From: Vibrio sp. HDW18
GTDB lineage: Bacteria > Pseudomonadota > Gammaproteobacteria > Enterobacterales > Vibrionaceae
DNA length: 64,000 bases
Assembly: GCF_011306175.1 (NCBI RefSeq)
Contig: NZ_CP049914.1
Location: forward strand, 248,001-312,000
Direction: 5' to 3'
Below are positions 35,849 through 44,276 of the stretch, in pieces (position 1 is the stretch's first letter; each line of letters starts with the position of its first letter). The position numbers and the translations under genes were made by a program. A model generated the notes under the pieces. The model did not search any database. It saw only the letters and a program-made list of their open reading frames with translations, and was not told the origin of the DNA.

Positions 35849-37180
35849 ATGAGACGGATGATAGTCGTACTTTGGGCAAGCATCGGTATCGTTATCTTAC
35901 TATGGCTGCAAGCTGATCCTCATTGGTTACAGTCAACCAATCTATTTCAATGGCGCTCGGGTTTTGTTCAATTATCCGGCATCTTAGCAATCATGCTGAT
36001 GTCATTGGCCATGCTGCTAGCCTTGCGTTTGCCGCTGATAGAGCAATGGACACAAGGTATCGATAAAGGTTATCGAATGCATAAATGGTTAGGGATCACC
36101 TCACTATTGCTTGGCATTTTCCATTGGATAGCCTATCAACTCCCCAAATGGCTTGTCGCACTTGAATGGATAAGCCAACCAGAACGCAGAAATAGTATGG
36201 GCTCTCAAGCGAGCTTGGAGGGTTTTTCTTTATGGTTTAATCAGGCTAGACCCTGGGCGATGGAAAGCGGTGAATGGGGATTGTATGCCTTACTTGGGCT
36301 TATGGTTATTTCTCTTTGGTCGGCCATTAAATACAAATGGTTTCGTATTACTCACCGGATGATGGCGGCGATCTACTTATTGATTGCTTTCCATAGTTTA
36401 ATACTGCTGAAAAAAGCCTATTGGGGTACGCCGATTTATTGGTTAACACTGCTGGTTATTTTGGTCGGGATATGGGCTGCATTATATAGTTTGTTTGGTC
36501 TCGTTGGGCGGCAGTCTCGTTATCTAGCCCATATTCAAACTTTTGATTACAGTTCGAAAAGTAAAACGTTGGATTTAACTATTGGCTTAGATAAACCTTG
36601 GCAAGGGCATAAGGTGGGGCAATTTGTTTACTTGAAATTTACTGGAGAAGAGCCTCATCCATTTACGATCGCTTGCGCCAATCACGGTTCACAATTGCGT
36701 TTTCTGATCAAAGAGTTGGGAGATTTTACCACGGGCCTACATCAACGGTTGCAAACTAGTGAAGTTGTGGAAGTAGAAGGGCCCTATGGCAAGTTCGACT
36801 TTTCGGTTGATCAAGCACAAATTTGGATTGGAGCCGGGATTGGGATTACTCCATTTATGGCTGTTCTGGATGGTTTACGGATTGAAAAAAGCCAATATCC
36901 CATTTATCTATTTTTCTGTTGCAATCAGGCAACGCCAGAGTTGTGCGCCCAACTGAGTGAGCAAGCCGAGCTTGCCGGTGTTTGCTTAACCATTATTGAT
37001 TCAAGTGTTACACCCCATTTGTCGGTGGCTGATATTGCGCGCTGTTGTGGAGATTTAAGTGGCTATCAATTTTATTTCTGTGGACCGGTCCTATTTTCAC
37101 GTTATTTGAAAAAAGCGCTAAAAGACTACCGTGTTGATCTGGTGCACCAATTTCACGAAGAGCTGTTTATGATGCGCTAA
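35849..37180 (+). CDS. Ferric-reductase-like transmembrane flavocytochrome
   Basis: A 443-residue protein. The N-terminal half has about six membrane helices with paired His (HKWLGITSLLLGIFHW and HRMMAAIYLLIAFHS) that could hold two haems, as in ferric reductase/NOX proteins. The C-terminal half is an FAD domain (HPFTIA motif) and NAD(P) domain (GAGIGITPFMAVLDG and FYFCGPVLF). It should carry electrons from NAD(P)H across the inner membrane to iron or oxygen. The frame opens earlier, but the ATG at 35849 follows GGAG. Confidence 0.88.
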   Translation: MRRMIVVLWASIGIVILLWLQADPHWLQSTNLFQWRSGFVQLSGILAIMLMSLAMLLALRLPLIEQWTQGIDKGYRMHKWLGITSLLLGIFHWIAYQLPKWLVALEWISQPERRNSMGSQASLEGFSLWFNQARPWAMESGEWGLYALLGLMVISLWSAIKYKWFRITHRMMAAIYLLIAFHSLILLKKAYWGTPIYWLTLLVILVGIWAALYSLFGLVGRQSRYLAHIQTFDYSSKSKTLDLTIGLDKPWQGHKVGQFVYLKFTGEEPHPFTIACANHGSQLRFLIKELGDFTTGLHQRLQTSEVVEVEGPYGKFDFSVDQAQIWIGAGIGITPFMAVLDGLRIEKSQYPIYLFFCCNQATPELCAQLSEQAELAGVCLTIIDSSVTPHLSVADIARCCGDLSGYQFYFCGPVLFSRYLKKALKDYRVDLVHQFHEELFMMR

Positions 37181-37508
37181 TCTTGTCACTGATGGTTGTG
37201 ATCTTCTCTATTTAAATATGCATCTAGTATTGTCAGCTTGTTCACTCGTAACGTTTCGATTTTTGCTTGTTCGGTAAAAACAAGAGATAGATCACATTTA
37301 ACATCTAGGACATATCTTTATCTAGATCACAAAGGTTTGCGACTAGACCTTATCTTTGTTGATCGATTTCACATTAAATTTATATGACCAAAGCGAGCCA
37401 TTGTCACTCCACAATCGTAACGTTAAGATTTGTGCGAAATGAGATGATTTGATCCTGCCACTATCGAGTTTTTAGCGATTGTATGCAGGATATTTTTGGG
37501 GAGCTTAC
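37181..37508 (+). promoter_or_regulatory. Control region of the ABC/epimerase operon with paired operator-like sites
   Basis: The 328 bp hold no gene. CTCGTAACGTTTCGAT (37245-37260) and ATCGTAACGTTAAGAT (37414-37429) share TCGTAACGTT and look like LacI-family operators. The first differs by one base from the rbs operator core. Between them are two TAGATCACA half-sites that could bind CRP. No regulator gene adjoins the operon. Confidence 0.5.
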
Positions 37509-38381
37509 ATGTTTGACTTGACGCTAAAACAGCAGCAAAGGTTAATTATCGTGGCATTTTTAGCGATACCGTTGACCTTACTGTTTACTTTTTCTTACTA
37601 CCCGGCCAGTCAGCTGTTTTATATGAGTGTGACCGACTGGGATGGTTATGCACCGGTAAAAAACTTTATTGGCTTAGAAAATTACACTTACCTTTGGCAC
37701 GAGCCAGATCAGCTACAACCGCTGTTGGTTACCTTGTATTACTTTGCTGGTGCAGTGATTCAGCTAACCCTTTCACTGTGGTTTGCGGTGTTAGTCAACT
37801 CGAAATTGGCGGGGCGAAATCTCTTTAAGACGTTGTTATTTATTCCATTTGTATTAAATGCTGTCGCCGCCTCTATGGTGTTTCAGATTTTTTACCAAGT
37901 GGATGGCGCGCTAGATAGCTTTTTGATCTTGATAGGATTAGAGGAGTGGATCAAACCGTGGTTGATGGATCGTAATGTCGTCAATTGGGCATTGGTTGCG
38001 GCATCCATATGGCGTTATTTAGGCTTTAACCTGATTTTATTTTTTGGTGTACTGCAATCCATTCCGCAAGATCAATATGAAGCCGCCCGCATTGAAGGGG
38101 CGAGTGAATTACAACAGTTTCGTTTTATCACCTTACCCTCGATTAAATTAGTGATTGGTTTGCAGGTGCTGCTGGCTTTTGTTGGCTCACTTTCGGTATT
38201 TGAAATCCCAATGATCATCACTAAAGGCGCCAATGGCACCAAAACTTTCGTGATGGCAACATTGGAAACCGCCTTTAACTTTAATGATTTTGGTCTCGCA
38301 TCGGCGATGGCTGTACTGCTGCTGATGATTGTTGTCCTATTTATGATTCTACAAAAAGTGCTGTTTAAGGAAGGAAAATAA
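37509..38381 (+). CDS. Carbohydrate ABC transporter permease (MalF-like)
   Basis: A 290-residue inner-membrane permease with six hydrophobic helices and the EAA loop (YEAARIEGASELQQFRFITLPSIK) that docks on the ATPase. It belongs to the CUT1 group for oligosaccharides and polyols. The frame opens at 37479, but the ATG at 37509 follows GGGGAG. One base separates it from the next permease gene. Confidence 0.9.
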   Translation: MFDLTLKQQQRLIIVAFLAIPLTLLFTFSYYPASQLFYMSVTDWDGYAPVKNFIGLENYTYLWHEPDQLQPLLVTLYYFAGAVIQLTLSLWFAVLVNSKLAGRNLFKTLLFIPFVLNAVAASMVFQIFYQVDGALDSFLILIGLEEWIKPWLMDRNVVNWALVAASIWRYLGFNLILFFGVLQSIPQDQYEAARIEGASELQQFRFITLPSIKLVIGLQVLLAFVGSLSVFEIPMIITKGANGTKTFVMATLETAFNFNDFGLASAMAVLLLMIVVLFMILQKVLFKEGK

Positions 38382-38382
38382 T

Positions 38383-39321
38383 ATGTCGCAACCATCAACC
38401 GCCACCAGCTATGAAGAGCAGCGACTTATCGCCAAGGTAGAGCGTTCGGAACGGGCGATGAGAAAAGCGCGTTTGAAGAAGACGTTATCCAATCCAAGCC
38501 AGGTGTTTTGGCTAACATTTAAATATTTAACCTTAGCTTTAGCTTCACTCGCGGTATTAGTTCCACCGTATTCGGTACTGATGGCTTCATTTAAAACTTT
38601 AGATGAATATTACAATACCAGCAAAGTAGGTTTCCCTGAGACATTTGCTAATTTTAGTAACTATGTCAAAGTTTTTACCGATGGCAATTTAGGCTTGGCG
38701 TTTTTTAACACTGGCACTATTTTGATGATTTCATTATTTTTTACTATCGTATTTGGTACGCAGGTAGCTTATGTATTATCGCGTTTTGATTTTCGAGGTA
38801 AAAAACTGGTTTTATTAGCCTATGTGGTTGCAATGGTCATCCCAGCGGTGACCACGCAAGTGGCTACCTTTGAAGTGATTAAAAGCTTAGGGTTAATTAA
38901 CCATAAAGCGGCAGTGGTATTATTGTATATTGGCGCAGATGTGGTGATGATTTATGTCTTTTTACAATTTATGAAAGGCATTCCGGTTGAGCTTGATGAA
39001 GCGGCTAAAATGGAAGGGGCTTCGTATTTCCTTATCTACCGTAAAATCATTTTGCCATTGTTAAAACCAGCGATAGCCACGATCATTATTTTACGCACCA
39101 TCTTTATTTATAATGACTTCTATTTCCCATTGCTGTATTTACCGGAAGCTTCTCAGGTGACGGTCTCGACAGCTTTGTATAAATTCACTTCAGTATTTGG
39201 TACGGAATGGACCACCATTTCCGCTGGGATTGTGATTATTTTAGTGCCATCGATTGTGATTTTCCTCACCTTGCAAAAACAAATTTATGCTGGTGTCACC
39301 AATGGTGCAGTAAAAGGCTAA
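38383..39321 (+). CDS. Carbohydrate ABC transporter permease (MalG-like)
   Basis: A 312-residue partner permease with a charged N-terminal tail, six helices and the EAA loop (ELDEAAKMEGASYFLIYRKI). With the preceding protein it should form the membrane channel of a CUT1 sugar importer. The start overlaps the upstream ribosome-site region (GGAAAATAAT), so the pair is probably translationally coupled. Confidence 0.9.
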   Translation: MSQPSTATSYEEQRLIAKVERSERAMRKARLKKTLSNPSQVFWLTFKYLTLALASLAVLVPPYSVLMASFKTLDEYYNTSKVGFPETFANFSNYVKVFTDGNLGLAFFNTGTILMISLFFTIVFGTQVAYVLSRFDFRGKKLVLLAYVVAMVIPAVTTQVATFEVIKSLGLINHKAAVVLLYIGADVVMIYVFLQFMKGIPVELDEAAKMEGASYFLIYRKIILPLLKPAIATIIILRTIFIYNDFYFPLLYLPEASQVTVSTALYKFTSVFGTEWTTISAGIVIILVPSIVIFLTLQKQIYAGVTNGAVKG

Positions 39322-39326
39322 GAACA

Positions 39327-39932
39327 ATGAACTCTTGCTCCCCATTAATTATTCTGTGTCATTGGCTTACTCGCTTAGCGTGGCTAAATCTGGCTTGGAT
39401 TGGCTTTAGTCTGTTGGGGGGCGTGTTATTCGGTGTTTTTCCTGCGACGGTGATGGTCTGCGTCATGCTGCGTCGTTATCTCAATGGCGCCGCCAAGGTG
39501 ACGATGAAACAAATGTGGCAGCAATATAAGCAAGAGTTCATGCCCTGTAATCAACTTGGGTGGCTGTTACTGTTACCGACTGGCTGTGGATTGTGGTATG
39601 TGCAGTGGGTGGTTATTCATGCTGAACGTACTTGGGCAATATTGGCGTTGAGTTTTTTACCCGTGGCGTGTTTGGTATTGCTGGTGAGCTATTGTGTTTT
39701 AATTATGCAAGGTTGTTATCATGCCAATAATATTTCTCAGCGCATAGATCAAGCATTGTTATTGCTAAAGCAAGAAAAAATAGTGTTATTTTCTTCATTG
39801 GGTGTGCTGGTGATTTGTTTATTGTTAACGATGTTAATGCCAATATTGGGATTATTTTATGGCTTATCACCATCGTTATTGACCGCGGTTGGTTTATTAT
39901 GGCTTAAGCGTGATGAGTTAAAGCGCTATTGA
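39327..39932 (+). CDS. YesL-like (DUF624) membrane protein
   Basis: A 201-residue protein with about five hydrophobic helices and the motif GGVLFGVFPATVMVCVMLRR, typical of the YesL/DUF624 family. Such genes sit beside CUT1 sugar ABC transporters in many bacteria; the role is unknown but may be regulatory or accessory. The frame stays open upstream into the permease, but the ATG at 39327, 5 bp after the permease stop, is the likely start. Confidence 0.8.
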   Translation: MNSCSPLIILCHWLTRLAWLNLAWIGFSLLGGVLFGVFPATVMVCVMLRRYLNGAAKVTMKQMWQQYKQEFMPCNQLGWLLLLPTGCGLWYVQWVVIHAERTWAILALSFLPVACLVLLVSYCVLIMQGCYHANNISQRIDQALLLLKQEKIVLFSSLGVLVICLLLTMLMPILGLFYGLSPSLLTAVGLLWLKRDELKRY

Positions 39933-39972
39933 GCATTTTAATTCAACGCCTAAAATTTTAAGAGAAAAGATT

Positions 39973-41202
39973 ATGTTAGAGTTAACCCAATTTAAACAAC
40001 AACTGAATGATGAAGCAAAAAATATTTTGGAGTTTTGGTTAGGCTTACAAGATAACCAACAGGGTGGTTTTTATTGCTATGCAGATTTTGTCGGTAAGAT
40101 TGATCCACAACATAATAAAGCGGTGTTATTGCATTCGAGAATTTTGTGGACTTTTTCTGCCGCCTACCGAATTTTGGGTGATGATCGCTATTTGCAAGCC
40201 GCTCAGTATTGCTATCAATTTATTATTGAGAAAGCGCTCGATCAGCAGTATGGCGGTGTTTTCTGGTTGTTAGACAAAAATGGTAACGTTGTGGATTCGC
40301 AAAAGCATATCTACAACCAAGGCTTTGCGATTTATGCACTGAGTGAATTTTATTTGGCGAGTGGGGATCCACAGGCGCTCGCGGTGGCGATGTCGTTATT
40401 TGAATTGATTGAGTCGCATGCGTTTGATGCGACCTTTGGCGGCTATCGAGAAGCGTTTGATCGCACATGGGATCCGATTGAAAACCAATTGGTGTGTGAT
40501 ACCGCAGAAGGGGTATTAGCTGAAAAATCGATGAATACTCATCTGCATGTTTTAGAAGCTTACACGCTATTGCATCAAGCCAGCCAAGATCCTCGGGTAG
40601 CGTCACAACTGGCTGCGCTGAGTCAAATTATGGCCGAGAAGGTGGTCAATGATACGTTGCATTACGGGCTATTTTTTACTCGTGACTGGCGCTGCGTGTC
40701 ACAGGATATCTCCTATGGGCATGATATTGAGGGCACATGGTTGATGGATGCCGCGGCGCAACAGCTTTCGGATGCACAATTGGCGGCCAAAATTGTCGCG
40801 CAAAGTAGTGCAATGGCGGAAATCACCGCTCAGCAAGGGATAGATCGCGATGGCGCGGTATTCAACGAATTACGTGAAGGGCATCTGCTTGATTGCGATC
40901 GAATTTGGTGGGTTCAGGCCGAAGCTATGGTCGGGTTTTTTAACGCTTATCAAAAAGATCGCCGCCCACAGCAGTTAGCCAATGCCCTTGGCTGCTGGAA
41001 GATTATTCAACACCAGTTAAAAGATCATCTCAATGGTGAATGGTATTGGAAAGTGAACCGCTGTGGGCAGCCTTATCGCAACACGGCCAAAGTCGAGCCT
41101 TGGAAATGCCCATACCATAATGGACGCGCTTGCCTAGAAATGATTAAACGAATTACCGATGTAGAGCAGACTGGTCAAGTCGTTCAAGCAACGGCACGAT
41201 AA
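39973..41202 (+). CDS. AGE-family sugar 2-epimerase (cellobiose/mannobiose 2-epimerase-like)
   Basis: A 409-residue (alpha/alpha)6-barrel protein of the N-acylglucosamine 2-epimerase superfamily. Catalytic-type His and Arg residues are visible in HSRILWTFSAAYR (about 53), NTHLHVLEAY (about 188), YGHDIEGTWLM (about 252) and WWVQAEAMVGFFNAY (about 315). These blocks match cellobiose 2-epimerases, which convert the reducing glucose of a beta-linked disaccharide to mannose. It is embedded in a sugar ABC operon, so the imported substrate is probably a beta-linked disaccharide. The specificity is inferred. Confidence 0.85.
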   Translation: MLELTQFKQQLNDEAKNILEFWLGLQDNQQGGFYCYADFVGKIDPQHNKAVLLHSRILWTFSAAYRILGDDRYLQAAQYCYQFIIEKALDQQYGGVFWLLDKNGNVVDSQKHIYNQGFAIYALSEFYLASGDPQALAVAMSLFELIESHAFDATFGGYREAFDRTWDPIENQLVCDTAEGVLAEKSMNTHLHVLEAYTLLHQASQDPRVASQLAALSQIMAEKVVNDTLHYGLFFTRDWRCVSQDISYGHDIEGTWLMDAAAQQLSDAQLAAKIVAQSSAMAEITAQQGIDRDGAVFNELREGHLLDCDRIWWVQAEAMVGFFNAYQKDRRPQQLANALGCWKIIQHQLKDHLNGEWYWKVNRCGQPYRNTAKVEPWKCPYHNGRACLEMIKRITDVEQTGQVVQATAR

Positions 41203-41217
41203 CACGAGGATGACATT

Positions 41218-42300
41218 ATGCACGCTGTAGAAGTAAAACAACTCAACAAAACTTTTGGAAAAACCGTCATCCTAAATGACATCGATTTGGAAATGGAAGC
41301 GGGTGGCTTTACCGTGTTACTCGGCCCATCTGGATGTGGTAAATCGACATTGCTGCGTTTAATTGCCGGTCTAGAGGATGTCACATCGGGTCAAGTTGTG
41401 ATTGGTGGTAAGGATGTCACTCTCGCGGATCCGAAAGATCGCGATATCGCGATGGTGTTCCAATCTTATGCATTATTTCCGCACATGACTGTGGGTGAAA
41501 ATATTGGTTTTGGTATGAAAATCAATAAGAAACCAGCAGATCAGATTGCCAAGCGAGTGCAAGAAGTGGCGGATATGCTGCAAATTGGTCACTTATTGGA
41601 TCGCACTCCTGCTCAATTGTCTGGTGGCCAGCGTCAACGGGTGGCGATTGGCCGCGCTTTGATGAGACAGCCGAAAGTCTTTTTGTTTGATGAGCCGCTC
41701 TCTAACTTGGATGCTAAGCTGCGCGGCGAGATGCGCTTAGAGTTGAAAAAACTACATACATCGCTGGATTCGACAATTATTTATGTGACTCACGATCAGA
41801 TTGAGGCGATGACTTTAGCGACTAAAATTGTGTTGCTGAACAAAGGTATTCCTCAGCAAATTGGCACCCCTTATGAAATTTATAATCAGCCTGCCAATGT
41901 GTTTGTGGCTAAATTTGTCGGCTCACCACAAATTAACTTACTGAAAGGTTTTTTATATCAAGAAGGCAATCAGTGGGGGGTGCTAGTGGATAATGTTTGG
42001 ATCCCAGTGAAGGATTATCAATTTACCACTAAGCCGGTGAATGACCGCAAAGTGTTATTTGGCATCCGCCCTGAGCATGTGACTCAATCCCCCCTCAACA
42101 GCCATTTTGAATTGACACTGCCAGTCAGTGCTTTTGAAATGACCGGCTCGGAAACCTTGGCTGAGTTTGATATGCATGGTCAGGCGTTAAGAGCTAAATT
42201 AGATGCCAATTTAAAACTGAATAATGGCGATGCATTGAAACTGCATATGAATCTGCACAATGTTTCGATTTTCTGTGCCGCTACCGAAGAGCGACTGTAA
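41218..42300 (+). CDS. CUT1 sugar ABC transporter ATPase (UgpC/MsmK/MalK-like)
   Basis: A 360-residue ATPase. Walker A (GPSGCGKST, about 37-45), Q-loop ([11 protein letters not shown]), signature (LSGGQRQRVAIGRAL, about 133), Walker B ([12 protein letters not shown]) and switch His are all present. They are followed by a TOBE/MalK-type regulatory domain (about 240-360). It powers the two permeases encoded upstream. It is the last gene of the operon, 15 bp after the epimerase. Confidence 0.93.
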   Translation: MHAVEVKQLNKTFGKTVILNDIDLEMEAGGFTVLLGPSGCGKSTLLRLIAGLEDVTSGQVVIGGKDVTLADPKDRDIAMVFQSYALFPHMTVGENIGFGMKINKKPADQIAKRVQEVADMLQIGHLLDRTPAQLSGGQRQRVAIGRALMRQPKVFLFDEPLSNLDAKLRGEMRLELKKLHTSLDSTIIYVTHDQIEAMTLATKIVLLNKGIPQQIGTPYEIYNQPANVFVAKFVGSPQINLLKGFLYQEGNQWGVLVDNVWIPVKDYQFTTKPVNDRKVLFGIRPEHVTQSPLNSHFELTLPVSAFEMTGSETLAEFDMHGQALRAKLDANLKLNNGDALKLHMNLHNVSIFCAATEERL

Positions 42301-42342
42301 TCGATTGGCGGCGTATCGGTGAGCGTATCGCTAAAGTGACAA

Positions 42343-42370
42343 GTCATCCCACGCTATTTTGCGCGGGATG
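42343..42370 (+). terminator. Probable hairpin terminator after the ABC operon
   Basis: CATCCC-A-CGC and GCG-C-GGGATG pair around TATTTT with one mismatch. There is no T-run. Confidence 0.45.
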
Positions 42371-42412
42371 GCTTGAGGTTATTTACCCTAATATTTCAAC
42401 AAGATCGGTGAA

Positions 42413-42670
42413 TTACAGTTCCATCTGCTTGATCATTCCTGCTTCAGCATGCCCCGGGATGTTACAAGCAAACTCCACTTTGTTGTCACCTTGGAAATGC
42501 CATAACAGCTCTTTGGCTTTGCCTGGTTTTACGGTGACAGTGCTGCCGCTGTCGTGTTCATGGTTACCCATTTGACGCATCATTTGACGGTGTTTCAGTT
42601 GCTCCGCGGCTGAGCCAATCGAAAATTCGTGATCGATTTTGCCTGTGTTCATCACCACAAACTGAATATG
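42413..42670 (-). pseudogene. Cupredoxin-family copper protein, C-terminal fragment
   Basis: The reading frame gives IQFVVMNTGKIDHEF... to ...VEFACNIPGHAEAGMIKQMEL. It contains the type-1 copper ligands His (DHEF), Cys (FACNIPGH), His and Met (AGM). The signal peptide and first strands, about 60-70 residues in related proteins, are missing. Upstream the frame runs into unrelated sequence and a stop near 42692, and there is no ATG with a ribosome site. It is best read as a 5'-truncated remnant of a periplasmic cupredoxin. Confidence 0.75.
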
Positions 42671-42806
42671 CGAACAGATGAAAAGCGCATTTTATGCCTT
42701 AAATGAAAAAATTAGCCGTAATTTAAAGCTTTACCCTAGGGGAAGGTCAAGTATTATCTGAATAAAATGAGAAAATAGGCGGTGATGCTCGGTGAGCCGA
42801 TCCGCT

Positions 42807-43646
42807 TCAACTGATCTGCGTGCGATAGCGCTTAGGGCTCACGCCTGATTTACGTTTAAACACCCGCGAGAAATAGAGTGGATCGCTATAACCGACAATT
42901 CGACCGATATGGTTAACCGAATAGTTGGAAGTGACGAGCAACTGTTTGGCGCGGCTGATGCGTTGATCATCGCGCCATTCGGTGATAGTCATGCCGACTT
43001 CGGCACGAAATAAATGGCCTAAGCGCGAAGCGGATAAGCAAGTAGCAGCGGCAATATCTTCGAGGCTAAAGTTGAGCTTCAAATTTTGGGTCATGTAATT
43101 CATCGCTTCAATCACCCGTGGATCAAGCGCTTTACTGACCACATCCGGTTGAATGGTTTTACAGCGGATCAGCAGTTGTTCGAGCAGATTAATCGCCAAG
43201 TCATTGCGGTAAGGCAGATCGGATTTTGCTACGTATTCAATATCAATAAACAGACGTTCGATTTGTGCAATGGTACTACTGTCTAAGCCTTGGGTTAAAT
43301 AGACCCCGTTGGCCTGATCATGCCAGTGTAGCCAATCATGCCAAAAAGCCCTTGGCCGAAAATAGACCCAACGATGAAACCAAGAGGCACTGTCTGCTTT
43401 ACGCTGATAAAAGTGGGTCGCACTGGGGGGAAACAGCAATAAATCGCCGGTTTTGACATCAAAGGCGTGTTCGCCTTGGAAAATAGTACCCTCACCTTGG
43501 CTAGTGAAATTGATGATGAAACCTTTCATACCATTAGGACGGTCGATGGCAAAGTCCAGTTCATCCCCTTCAATAATCGGCGTTAATCCTGCCACAAGGT
43601 GAGCATCGAAATTATATCCGGGCTTTAATGGGTCGCTGTTTTGCAT
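42807..43646 (-). CDS. araC: Arabinose operon regulator AraC
   Basis: A 279-residue regulator close to E. coli AraC along its length. The arabinose-binding cupin begins DPLKPGYNFDAHLVAGLTPI, with the WVYFRPRAFWHDWL block (about 92-106). The linker leads to two helix-turn-helix units (SLEDIAAATCLSASRLGHLF and the second near IGRIVGYSDPLYFSRVF). Unlike in E. coli it lies at the downstream end of the araBDA genes rather than divergent from araB, so it is probably made from the operon transcript or a local promoter. Confidence 0.93.
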   Translation of the reverse strand: MQNSDPLKPGYNFDAHLVAGLTPIIEGDELDFAIDRPNGMKGFIINFTSQGEGTIFQGEHAFDVKTGDLLLFPPSATHFYQRKADSASWFHRWVYFRPRAFWHDWLHWHDQANGVYLTQGLDSSTIAQIERLFIDIEYVAKSDLPYRNDLAINLLEQLLIRCKTIQPDVVSKALDPRVIEAMNYMTQNLKLNFSLEDIAAATCLSASRLGHLFRAEVGMTITEWRDDQRISRAKQLLVTSNYSVNHIGRIVGYSDPLYFSRVFKRKSGVSPKRYRTQIS

Positions 43647-43710
43647 ACATCATCTTTATCGATTTTTAACGCAGTGTATTCTGCAGCGGATTAGCTGTCA
43701 CCGCGATTGC

Positions 43711-44229
43711 TCACAGTTTATCCAGAATAATCCACTGTTTAGCTGAAAATGCTTCTCTGAACAAATCGGTTTTTTGAGTTTTGGCGAGAAATTCACTGGG
43801 TAGCCCATTTCTGTGGTGCTGCCACGCTGACGCTGAGAGGGAGCAAGCGGCGGGCGGTACATCGCTGGATTGTGGTAGATGTTGAATGGTGTGGCGGATA
43901 TCTAAACGAGTCGGTACCGCATTACGAGCCAAATATTCAATCACCAGCGCATCATTGACAAAGTGGTAGTTGATGTTAATCGATAGGGTTTCTGCATGAT
44001 CAATCTGACACCATTGCTCTAATCGATCCAGTTTGTGGCGAAAGCGCCAGTTGGCGCAGTGCATGGCAATCGGCTGTCCGTTATTCATCACTGCCATCTC
44101 GCCGACATAGCGAGTTTCACCATTCCATTGCAGCTCAAAATTAGCCGAATGGGAGGTCGAGAGTTTGAGGGTCCACTGGGCCTTATTTAACCGTAGCCAA
44201 GGCGCGGCAGCGAGATCGGTATCATTCAC
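43711..44229 (-). CDS. Protein of unknown function in the arabinose operon
   Basis: A 172-residue protein, between araA and araC on the same strand. No signal peptide, membrane segment or clear catalytic motif is seen. The strand pattern around LSININYHFVNDALVIEYLA and PTRLDIRHTIQHL faintly recalls galactose-mutarotase-like beta-sandwich proteins. At half their length it would be a partial domain, and the resemblance is weak. A ribosome site (GGAG) precedes the start. Its place suggests a part in arabinose use. Confidence 0.65.
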   Translation of the reverse strand: MNDTDLAAAPWLRLNKAQWTLKLSTSHSANFELQWNGETRYVGEMAVMNNGQPIAMHCANWRFRHKLDRLEQWCQIDHAETLSININYHFVNDALVIEYLARNAVPTRLDIRHTIQHLPQSSDVPPAACSLSASAWQHHRNGLPSEFLAKTQKTDLFREAFSAKQWIILDKL

Positions 44230-44243
44230 AAATTAACTCCAGA

Positions 44244-44263
44244 GTGCTCCCCTACGGGAGCAC
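44244..44263 (-). terminator. Intra-operon hairpin after araA
   Basis: GTGCTCCC, loop of four, GGGAGCAC. There is no T-run and a ribosome site follows at once, so it more likely tunes expression or mRNA decay than stops all transcription. Confidence 0.5.
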
Positions 44264-44276
44264 CTGTTCGGGTGGA

